Assembly: GCA_031283395.1 (NCBI GenBank)
Contig: JAITBV010000284.1
Location: 1-5,273 of the forward strand
Source of the DNA: Candidatus Adiutrix sp.
GTDB lineage: Bacteria; Desulfobacterota; Desulfarculia; Adiutricales; Adiutricaceae
Direction: 5' to 3'
DNA: 5,273 nt
Shown here in pieces: positions 1 through 5,273 of the stretch. A program made the position numbers and the translations under genes. The notes below the pieces were generated by a model, which saw only the letters and a list, made by a program, of their open reading frames with translations, was not told the origin of the DNA and made no database searches. Every line of letters begins with the position of its first letter. The first letter of the stretch is position 1.

Positions 1-264
1 TTTCTGGCTTCCCAGTCCAAGGTTTTCACTTGATGACAATGGACGCTTCCGTGCAGACTGGACCCCGCTCCCATAAGCGAGACCAGAAATCCGGCTTCAC
101 GCGCCCGGGGCAACGCCGCTGGAAATGGGGCACACCATGGCCAGCTTGAAGCGTTTATTGAAGGCTCTGGCCGATACGACAAGACAGTAGTGATCCCCCT
201 TGAGTTCCCGGCCGCTGGCCGGGTCAAACGCGAGGTGAAGTATGTCGCCTCTTTCGGGAATCAC
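1..264 (-). pseudogene. MazF/PemK/ChpB-type toxin, frameshifted and cut by the window edge
   Basis: This is the toxin half of a type II toxin-antitoxin pair. The family consists of cytoplasmic, SH3-like ribosome-associated or free mRNA interferases. Reading starts at GTG 264-262, which overlaps the antitoxin stop in GTGA and has a GGAGG Shine-Dalgarno at 271-275, 6 bases upstream. The first frame gives 55 residues: VIPERGDILHLAF, then DPASGREL, KGDHYCLVVS, FNKRFKLAMVCPISSG, and a TGA stop at 99-97. The next frame, without any stop to the window edge, gives AREAGFLVSLMGAG, then GSVHCHQVKTLDWEAR. Both parts match the usual order of a PemK/ChpB toxin (GDI..FDP..G, L-V-S, CPI, AGF.VSL.GAG, H/DQ..T.D..AR). 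Removing one base from the CCC/GGGG run at 104-110 joins them with about the family's expected spacing (14 residues from PI to GF). The C-terminal 25 or so residues lie outside the window. The family call is firm; whether the break is real or a sequencing error cannot be decided here. Confidence 0.8.
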
Positions 265-503
265 GTCTCGCCTCCGACCTCAGGCAAAGTGTCCCAGCCG
301 TTGACCCGGTGCGGACCATCAGGGGTGGCCTGGAGCAAGGCTGTCAGGCTCTTTCTTTTTCCGGCCGGTTTCAAACGCAGTTCTTCCCCCTTTATCGCCA
401 CGGATACCAAAGAGCCCGCCTTGAGCATATTCTGCTCAACATAGGCTTGAGGGATCGTCATTATAAGGGAACCGCCGGAACGGCGCAAAGCTGAGGTGAA
501 CAT
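261..503 (-). CDS. AbrB/MazE-family antitoxin (ChpS/PemI-like)
   Basis: An 80-residue antitoxin with an N-terminal swapped-hairpin AbrB/MazE DNA-binding domain and a C-terminal tail that would bind the toxin. Residues 1-48 carry the family pattern: MFTSALRRSGGSLIMTIP (compare the family's R-x-G-N-S-x-x-x-x-IP), then LKAGSLVSVAIKGEELRLKP, in which hydrophobic strands alternate with the KxGxxV turn. The tail (SLTALLQATPD followed by GWDTLPEVGGE) resembles the L-x-x-LL and W-x-x-xPxGxE segments of ChpS/PemI. The Met at 503 is preferred over the Met at 515 because GGAGGGG (513-507) sits just in front of it. The predicted transcript start (about 519) would also leave the upstream ATG almost leaderless. 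Its stop overlaps the toxin start by 4 bases, so translation is probably coupled. Antitoxins of this class usually repress their own promoter. The frame is intact, unlike that of its partner. Confidence 0.87.
   Translation of the reverse strand: MFTSALRRSGGSLIMTIPQAYVEQNMLKAGSLVSVAIKGEELRLKPAGKRKSLTALLQATPDGPHRVNGWDTLPEVGGET
271..275 (-). promoter_or_regulatory. Ribosome binding site of the toxin gene
   Basis: GGAGG on the minus strand, inside the 3' end of the antitoxin gene and 6 bases before the GTG at 264. It supports the GTG as the toxin start even though there is no ATG, and it supports coupled translation of the pair. Confidence 0.7.
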
Positions 504-506
504 AAG

Positions 507-513
507 CCCCTCC
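507..513 (-). promoter_or_regulatory. Ribosome binding site deciding the antitoxin start
   Basis: GGAGGGG on the minus strand, with its GGAGG core 5 bases before the ATG at 503-501. It lies downstream of the other possible ATG (515-513), so it can only serve the inner one. This shortens the antitoxin from 84 to 80 residues. Confidence 0.7.
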
Positions 514-527
514 ATATTTTACTGGAG
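510..527 (-). promoter_or_regulatory. Candidate operator: inverted repeat at the antitoxin promoter
   Basis: On the minus strand CTCCA (527-523) and TGGAG (514-510) form a perfect 5-base inverted repeat with an 8-base AT-rich spacer. The repeat begins at the end of the -10 box and runs to the Shine-Dalgarno. Within the same stretch TACT-CC-AGTA forms a second small dyad, and AAAATAT occurs twice with an 18-base offset. AbrB/MazE antitoxins typically bind AT-rich dyads covering their own promoter, so this is a reasonable autoregulatory site. The arms are short, one of them coincides with the ribosome binding site, and chance is possible. Confidence 0.4.
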
Positions 528-554
528 TATAATATTTTGCGGGTGGGGCGTCAA
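526..554 (-). promoter_or_regulatory. Sigma70-type promoter of the toxin-antitoxin pair
   Basis: Minus-strand TTGACG (554-549) and TATACT (531-526) are separated by exactly 17 bases. Each differs from the E. coli consensus at one position. The predicted start of transcription, about 7 bases after the -10 box (near 519), gives a leader of about 15 bases before the antitoxin ATG at 503. The site lies between the lactate operon terminator and the antitoxin, so the pair can be expressed independently of the operon. Confidence 0.75.
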
Positions 555-599
555 GAGCGGGAAGTTTTAGGCGTTGAGTTCTTATAACGGATTTAGCCT

Positions 600-634
600 A
601 AAAACCCCCGCCCGAATTTCGGGCGGGGTTTTTT
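600..634 (-). terminator. Intrinsic terminator of the lactate operon
   Basis: The inverted repeat CCCCGCCCGA (606-615) / TCGGGCGGGG (619-628) forms a perfect 10-pair GC-rich stem with a 3-base loop. On the minus strand it is followed by G and five Ts (604-600). It lies 19 bases after the permease stop codon, so it ends the lutC-lutBA-permease transcript. On the plus strand the stem is followed by six Ts (629-634), so it could also stop transcription entering from the other side. Confidence 0.9.
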
Positions 635-652
635 ATCAAGCAATCAAATCAA

Positions 653-2389
653 TCAGAAGAAACTCGCTCCCGGGCCGAAGACCAGGAACATGGCGATAAG
701 GCCGCTTATGGTTCCGTAAAGCATAAAGGGCCAGAAGGTCTTTCTCAGGAAGAGCCCTTCTTGGCCCGTCAGGCCCACGACCGCGCCCACGGCCACGATG
801 TTATGGATGCAGACCATATTCCCGGCGGCTCCGCCCACCACTTGGGCGGCCACGATGATCTGGCGGGGCATGTTCATGATTTCGGCCATATCCCACTGGA
901 ACTGGGCGAAAAGCAGGTCGGAAACCGTGTTGGAACCGGTGATGAAGGCCCCGAGGCCGCCCACAAAGGGGGCCAGGAGGGGCCAGATGCCGCCGGCGAC
1001 GGCCCCGATGGTTTTCGCCAGGGCCAGGGGCATGGAAGGCGGGGCGGTGAAGGTCTGCCCGGCCGCGACCGCGGCCGCGGCCGCTTCGGGGTTGGCGCCG
1101 GAACCGCGGAAAATGGACACCAGGGCCACGGCGGAGATAAGCGCGATGGTGGGCGCTTTCATCTTGGCCAGGGTGGTGCTCCAGGCGGCGGCCGCCTTTT
1201 TTCCGCTCATCCTGTGCAGGAGAATGGTCAAGAGGGCCACCAGGGTGAAGGGAACCGTGCCCGGGAGGTAGAGATAATCAATGGAACCGCTTACGCCCTG
1301 GTAGCCGAGTATGTTGTTGAAAGCGAGTTTCTGCGCGCTCAGCCAGCCCTTGAGGCCCAGTTCGGGGATACGGGTCAGCACCAGGATGGCGCCGATAAGG
1401 ACATAGGGCAGCCAGGCCATAAACTGGCTCATGCGGGGTTTGAAGTCGGTTTTGGTCGAGGCGGCTATGGCGCCGGTCCATTCGGCCGCCCAGCCGCTTT
1501 GCGGACCGAAAGTCCAGTTGTCCTTGGGCACGCAGACGCCCTTCTTGGTCAGGGAGATAAGAACGCCGAGGCCCACCAGACCGCCGATTAGCGAGGGGAA
1601 TTCCGGCCCCATGGCCCAGGCGAAGAACACATAGGGGGTAACGAAACACAAGCTGGCCATAAGGCAGTATTTCCAGATGGCAAAGCCTTCTTTCCAGGAG
1701 CGGTTCCGGCCGTAGAAACGGGTCAGAAAGCCCATCATGAAAACGGGCAGAATAATGGCCATGGGGCCGTGCATGAGAGTGGCAAACTCGCCGATGGCTT
1801 TGCAGAAACCGGGGTAATCAGTGAAGTTGAGCCCCGCGACGCCGGCGGTCGCGGCGGTTTCGGCGGCGGATTTTAAAGGGGTGAGGCCAATAAGGACCGG
1901 GGTGCCCACGGCGCCGAAGCTCACCGGGAAGCTGTTGAACACCAGGCAGATGACGCCGGCGGCCAGGGGCGGGTAGCCCAGGGACAGCAATAGGGGGGCC
2001 GCCAGGGCGGCGGGAGTGCCGAAACCGGCCGCCCCTTCGATGAAGGCCGCGAACATATAGCCGATGATAATGGCCTGCACGCGTTTATCGCGGCTGATGT
2101 TCTGCATCCCAAACTGGATGGTTTCCATGCCGCCGCTTTGCTGCAGGGTGAAAAGAATCAAGAGGGCCCCGAAAACGATGATCAGGACGCCGATAGCCCC
2201 TACCACGCCTTGCAGGGAGAGGGCGATCACGTATTTGGGAGCCAGGCCCCAAACCGCTATCGCGCTCACGGCGCAGATCAGCCAGGCCAGCGGCATGGCT
2301 AGCGTGGCCGGCCAGCGCAGGCCGGCCATGAGCACTAGGGCTGTGGCAATGGGTAACCCGGCCACCAGGGCCAGAATTTCTAATGACAT
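653..2389 (-). CDS. lldP: L-lactate permease (LldP/LutP/GlcA family)
   Basis: A 578-residue polytopic inner-membrane transporter of the lactate permease family (TC 2.A.14), which imports lactate, and often glycolate, with protons. Hydrophobic helices run throughout, for example at residues 4-22, 28-48, 55-82, 105-120, 208-222, 240-260, 264-281, 323-339, 379-392, 411-427, 461-485, 511-540 and 553-574. Family signatures are visible: [19 protein letters not shown] (116-134), [13 protein letters not shown] (153-165), [19 protein letters not shown] (480-498) and [18 protein letters not shown] (519-536). The length is normal for the family. The ATG at 2389 is preceded by AAAGGAAGG, 7 bases away. 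It is the last gene of the operon, 46 bases after lutBA, and is followed at once by a terminator. An alanine-rich stretch at 434-444 ([15 protein letters not shown]) lies in a loop before a hydrophobic segment. The family is certain; L- versus D-lactate or glycolate preference cannot be read from the sequence. Confidence 0.95.
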   Translation of the reverse strand: MSLEILALVAGLPIATALVLMAGLRWPATLAMPLAWLICAVSAIAVWGLAPKYVIALSLQGVVGAIGVLIIVFGALLILFTLQQSGGMETIQFGMQNISRDKRVQAIIIGYMFAAFIEGAAGFGTPAALAAPLLLSLGYPPLAAGVICLVFNSFPVSFGAVGTPVLIGLTPLKSAAETAATAGVAGLNFTDYPGFCKAIGEFATLMHGPMAIILPVFMMGFLTRFYGRNRSWKEGFAIWKYCLMASLCFVTPYVFFAWAMGPEFPSLIGGLVGLGVLISLTKKGVCVPKDNWTFGPQSGWAAEWTGAIAASTKTDFKPRMSQFMAWLPYVLIGAILVLTRIPELGLKGWLSAQKLAFNNILGYQGVSGSIDYLYLPGTVPFTLVALLTILLHRMSGKKAAAAWSTTLAKMKAPTIALISAVALVSIFRGSGANPEAAAAAVAAGQTFTAPPSMPLALAKTIGAVAGGIWPLLAPFVGGLGAFITGSNTVSDLLFAQFQWDMAEIMNMPRQIIVAAQVVGGAAGNMVCIHNIVAVGAVVGLTGQEGLFLRKTFWPFMLYGTISGLIAMFLVFGPGASFF

Positions 2390-2435
2390 ACGAACACCTT
2401 CCTTTGGCTAGGGTTGCGGTTTTGAAAAACGCTTG

Positions 2436-4583
2436 TCAGCCTTTCATATTTTCCGCCAGCAGTTCAGCAATATGGGTGACCGCCAGGTCCAGGCCTTTCC
2501 TGGTCGCGCCGCCGCGCAATTGCATAATGCAGCCCGGGCAGTCCACCACCAAGCGGGAGGCCCCGGCCGCGGCGTAGTGTTCCAGTTTTTTGTCCAGCAG
2601 TTGGGCGGATATTTCCGGGAATTTCACGGAATAACCGCCGCCGAAACCGCAGCACAGTTCTTCTTCCGCCACCGGAACATATTCCGCGCTGGCGCGGATG
2701 AGCGCCCGCGGCGCGTCCTTGATCCTGAGCCCGCGGCACAAGTGGCAGGAGGCGTGGTAGCTGACCTTTTGGCCCTGGCCGCTGAAGTGTTCGGCGCTAA
2801 GCCCGAGCGCATAGCGGGCAAAGGAACTGAAGTCCGTGACCTTTTCGGAAAAAGACCGCATCAGGGCGGCCTGGCCCTTTCTTGAAATGTTCGGGTAGGC
2901 GTGCCTGATATGCGAAGCGCAGGAAGCGCAAAGGGTGACGACCGCCTCATAGCGGGAGAGGTCAAAGGCCTTGGCGTTCCGGTGGGCCAGGTCCGTGGCC
3001 ACCGCCCGCTGGCCCATGGCTTCCAGGGGCAGGCCGCAACAGCTCTGCTCGGGGGGGAAGTCCACCTCCACGTTGTGGGCGGCCAGGAGCTTGACTGCCG
3101 CCTCCAACTGCTCGGGATAGATGAAATCCTGGGCGCAGCCCGCGAATAGCGCCACGCGCCGCCGGGGCTCCGGCACCCGGGGGCGTATTTCCGCCCATCT
3201 TTCGCGGAAGGAGGCGGAGGCCAGGGCGGGCAGGGCCTTGAAGCCGTGCTCTCCGGCGAACATTTGCGGAAGATGGCGGATGAAAGGCGTGCCGCCCGTC
3301 ACCGGCCGCTGCGCGAACTTGGCGAATTTGAGCAGGGTATGGAAAAGAGCGCGGTTCTTCATCACCGAGGAGATCAGGCTTTCCACCATCGGCGCGCCGT
3401 TTTCGTCATTCAGGCGGGCCCGGATCTCGCGGATCAGGCGCGGCAGTTCAATGCCGCCGGCGCAGATGTCGGAGCAGGCCTCGCAGCCCACGCAGTTCTG
3501 GGCCAGCACCCGGGCCTTGTCCCGCCCGAAGAAGAAGTAACTCAAAATAATGCCGATGGCCCCGATGTAGATGTGGCCCATCTTATGGCCGCCCACCAGG
3601 CGGTAAACCGGGCAGACGTTGGCGCAGGCGCCGCAGCGCACGCAGCGCAGAACCTGGGAAAACAAGGGTTCCTTGGCCAGGGCGGAGCGGCCGTTGTCCA
3701 GAAAGACGAAATGCACTTGCCTTTGGCCGCCCTCGGCGCCGGTGGCGCTGGCGGCGCCGCCGATCCAGGCGACGTAGGAGGTCAGGCGTTGCGAGGTGGC
3801 GTTGCGCGGCAGCACCAAGAGGGCGGTCAGGGCTTCTTCCAGGGTGGGGGTGAGCTTGTCGAGGCCGATGAGCGCCACATGCACCCGGGGCAGGGTGTTC
3901 ACCAGGCGGCCGTTGCCCTCGTTGGTGACGATGGCGATGGTTCCGGTTTCGGCAATGGCGAAGTTCGCGCCGGAAATGCCCATGTCGGCTTCAATGAACT
4001 TGCGGCGCAATTCGCGGCGGGAGACTTTGACCAGCTTACCGATGTCGTTGGTGTGTTTTTCATTGGTGGCGCGGGAAAAATCCTCGGCCACCTCGTCGCG
4101 GGACAGGTGGATGGCGGGCATGACCATGTGCGAAGGCGGCTCGTTGCGGAGCTGGATGATCCATTCGCCGAGGTCCGTTTCCGCAATGGAAAGGCCGTCC
4201 TTCTCCAGCCGGTGGTTCAAGAGAGTCTCTTCCGCCGTCATGGACTTGGACTTGACGATTTTTTTGACCTTGTTCTCCCGCGCGATCCGGGCGATGATCT
4301 CGTTGGCCTCGGCGGCTGTTTTGGCAAAATGCACCTGGGCGCCGCGTTTTTCGGCTTCCCGCTTGAACTGTTGAAACAATTCGTCCAAGCGTTGGCAGGA
4401 GCGGTCCTTGGCCTCGGCTATTTTGGCGATAAGCTCGCGTTCCGGCACATCCTGGAAAATAGCGGCGCGGCTGGCGCGGTAGTCCACGGCGAATTTATCC
4501 AGGGTCTTGCGCAAAAAGGCGTTTTCCAGGCTTTCATGCAAGGATTTGTGATAGGACGAAAAATTTTTAGGCGGGTCGTGCAT
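2436..4583 (-). CDS. lutB: LutB-LutA fusion: iron-sulfur L-lactate oxidation protein
   Basis: A 715-residue cytoplasmic protein joining two subunits of the LutABC lactate-oxidizing complex (L-lactate to pyruvate). Residues about 60-300 are a LUD domain (KSKSMTAEE 111-119; GISGANFAIAETGT 202-215; NEGNGRL 221-227). Residues 305-390 form a bacterial ferredoxin-like module with two complete cluster motifs, C314-C317-C320-C324-P and C364-C367-C370-C374. The second is followed by Ala rather than the common Pro. A basic, proline-containing linker (about 466-476) leads into a LutA/LldE/GlpC-type half with two CCG domains: C483, C515-C516-G, C552/C555; then C613, C644-C645-G-F-G-G-G, C682/C685. The motif YSVKFPEIS (651-659) and the ending HIAELLAE are typical of LutA. 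Residues 1-300 plus 305-465 match a normal LutB length, and the rest a normal LutA, so nothing is missing. The ATG at 4583 lies 2 bases after the lutC stop, with GGAGG (4595-4591) inside lutC, so translation is likely coupled. A glycolate or other hydroxyacid role is possible but less likely. Confidence 0.93.
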   Translation of the reverse strand: MHDPPKNFSSYHKSLHESLENAFLRKTLDKFAVDYRASRAAIFQDVPERELIAKIAEAKDRSCQRLDELFQQFKREAEKRGAQVHFAKTAAEANEIIARIARENKVKKIVKSKSMTAEETLLNHRLEKDGLSIAETDLGEWIIQLRNEPPSHMVMPAIHLSRDEVAEDFSRATNEKHTNDIGKLVKVSRRELRRKFIEADMGISGANFAIAETGTIAIVTNEGNGRLVNTLPRVHVALIGLDKLTPTLEEALTALLVLPRNATSQRLTSYVAWIGGAASATGAEGGQRQVHFVFLDNGRSALAKEPLFSQVLRCVRCGACANVCPVYRLVGGHKMGHIYIGAIGIILSYFFFGRDKARVLAQNCVGCEACSDICAGGIELPRLIREIRARLNDENGAPMVESLISSVMKNRALFHTLLKFAKFAQRPVTGGTPFIRHLPQMFAGEHGFKALPALASASFRERWAEIRPRVPEPRRRVALFAGCAQDFIYPEQLEAAVKLLAAHNVEVDFPPEQSCCGLPLEAMGQRAVATDLAHRNAKAFDLSRYEAVVTLCASCASHIRHAYPNISRKGQAALMRSFSEKVTDFSSFARYALGLSAEHFSGQGQKVSYHASCHLCRGLRIKDAPRALIRASAEYVPVAEEELCCGFGGGYSVKFPEISAQLLDKKLEHYAAAGASRLVVDCPGCIMQLRGGATRKGLDLAVTHIAELLAENMKG

Positions 4584-4585
4584 GG

Positions 4586-5200
4586 CTAGCCCTCCAAGAG
4601 TATGATGTGCAGTTCAAGGGGACCATGGACACCGATGGTGAGCACCCGTTCAATGTCGGCCGTGCGGCTGGGTCCGGTAATGAAGGAGGTGTATTCGGGC
4701 CAGCCCGTATTAAGCAACTCCCGCAGCTTGGGGGCGATGCTCGCCAGGTCCGGCTTGATGGCCGATTTGCGCAACAATAGGACGCTGCTTTCGCAGATCA
4801 TGGTCGCTAGGCGCACATCTTCATCCGTGGTGGGAACGGCGCAGGTGCCGCTGGCGGCCACCGCGAAATCGGCCCAGGCCAGACCCACGTCAAAGCCGGC
4901 CAAATACCGGCGCAGCCCTTTGCGGACAGCGAGAAAGCCCTGGGCTTCACATTCCTGTTCCAATAGGGTGAAATCTTCGTCACTCAAGCCGGGCGCGGCG
5001 ATGAGGCGTTGCGTGGGGGTGCCAGGTTTGTTTTCGTCGCCGGTTTCCCGCGCGAGCAATTCACAGGGGGGCTTTCCCCGGCAAATTTGCGCCACGCGGG
5101 CGAAGGCCTCTTTAAGATCGGCGGCCTCGGTCACTTGGGCGGCCACGATTTCGGCTTTTTCCTTGAAGGCGCTGACGAGAGCTTGGGTTGATTCTGGCAT
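4586..5200 (-). CDS. lutC: LutC-like LUD-domain lactate utilization protein
   Basis: A 204-residue protein of the LUD family (LutC/LldG/YkgG), the third component of the LutABC L-lactate oxidation system. No signal peptide or membrane segment is seen, so it should be cytoplasmic. The N-terminus (1-40) is helical and charged, as usual. The core carries DVGLAWADFAVAASGT (104-119), and the C-terminus carries FITGPSRTADIE (173-184), GVHGP (190-194) and ELHIILLEG, the strongest LutC hallmark. The length is within the usual range of about 200-240. Its LUD signature is divergent: the family's AETGT appears as AASGT, and the following NGRL-type loop reads DEDVRLATM. It is first in the visible operon, 2 bases before lutBA. 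The ATG at 5200 has only a weak purine-rich Shine-Dalgarno (AAAGAGA), but no better in-frame start is evident. Identity is solid; how much catalytic function remains in this subunit is unknown. Confidence 0.92.
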   Translation of the reverse strand: MPESTQALVSAFKEKAEIVAAQVTEAADLKEAFARVAQICRGKPPCELLARETGDENKPGTPTQRLIAAPGLSDEDFTLLEQECEAQGFLAVRKGLRRYLAGFDVGLAWADFAVAASGTCAVPTTDEDVRLATMICESSVLLLRKSAIKPDLASIAPKLRELLNTGWPEYTSFITGPSRTADIERVLTIGVHGPLELHIILLEG

Positions 5201-5273
5201 AAGGTCTCTTTCGTGTTCTAAGGTCGCGCGGCGGGCCGGCCTTGGTGAAGCTATCTATATACCTAGTTTTCTA
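5201..5273 (-). other. Leader region of the lut operon, incomplete
   Basis: The 73 bases upstream of lutC hold no gene. The distal part (5243-5273) is AT-rich and contains TATATA (5261-5256), which could be part of a -10 element. A matching -35 would lie at or beyond the window edge. TAG-AAAA-CTA near 5264-5273 is a small dyad, and GGCCGGCC (5234-5241) is an 8-base palindrome without a U tract. None of these is strong enough to call as a promoter, operator or terminator. Confidence 0.3.

Noticed and set aside
190..494. Two small plus-strand frames opposite the toxin-antitoxin pair.
   Set aside because: The minus-strand antitoxin and toxin have family motifs, ribosome sites, a promoter and a 4-base overlap. 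The plus-strand frames have none of these.
761..1591. A plus-strand open frame of 276 codons, rich in Gly, His and Asp, opposite the permease.
   Set aside because: The composition is that of the reverse complement of hydrophobic Ala/Gly-rich codons. It has no family resemblance, and the permease on the other strand is certain.
2416..2432. Hairpin GCG-TTTT/AAAA-CGC in the 46-base gap between lutBA and the permease, considered as a terminator or processing site.
   Set aside because: The stem is short, contains a mismatch, has a loop of about one to three bases and no U tract. It is too weak to call.
3246..4589. A long open frame on the plus strand (447 codons) opposite lutB-lutA.
   Set aside because: It is an antisense shadow of a GC-rich gene: its protein is rich in Gly, Ala, His and Val with no recognisable domain, while the minus-strand protein has complete LUD, ferredoxin and CCG motifs.
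5231..5241. GGCCGGCC palindrome upstream of lutC, considered as an operator or upstream terminator.
   Set aside because: It is short, GC-rich sequence expected by chance at this base composition, and no T run follows on either strand.
1..5273. Search for CRISPR arrays, tRNA or rRNA genes, insertion-sequence ends and long direct repeats.
   Set aside because: None was seen by eye. Nearly all of the window is accounted for by the five genes and their short control regions.

Overview
The window (5,273 bases, GC-rich) has all its genes on the minus strand. It looks like part of a bacterial chromosome, most plausibly from a Desulfovibrio-like sulfate reducer or another Desulfobacterota member. That guess rests on the GC content, the lactate-oxidation gene set, and a LutB protein fused at its C-terminus to a LutA-type CCG module. 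I recall that fusion from the lactate/organic-acid locus of Desulfovibrio, but I could not check it here. No rRNA, tRNA or phylogenetic marker is present, so the assignment is tentative.

Layout in transcription order (right to left). Positions 5273-5201 are a short leader with no gene. Positions 5200-4586 hold lutC (LUD-domain protein), followed after 2 bases by a 715-residue lutB-lutA fusion (4583-2436). After 46 bases comes a lactate permease of the LldP/LutP family (2389-653). A strong GC-rich intrinsic terminator at 600-634 closes the operon. Together these genes encode uptake of lactate (or glycolate) and cytoplasmic oxidation of L-lactate to pyruvate by the flavin-free iron-sulfur LutABC-type system. 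No regulator, D-lactate dehydrogenase, pta or ackA is visible in the window.

Left of the terminator lies an independent type II toxin-antitoxin module, also on the minus strand. It has a very good sigma70-type promoter (TTGACG, 17 bases, TATACT), an AbrB/MazE-fold antitoxin (503-261), and a MazF/PemK/ChpB-type toxin that overlaps the antitoxin stop by 4 bases (GTGA). The toxin reading frame breaks near position 104 and continues in the next frame to the window edge. It is therefore either a recently inactivated toxin or a one-base sequencing/assembly error in a CCC/GGGG run.

I saw no clearly new biological system. The points most worth a second look are the broken toxin frame, the unusual residues at the toxin's expected active site, the promoter/operator arrangement, and the divergent LUD signature of LutC beside a canonical LUD domain in the LutB-LutA fusion.
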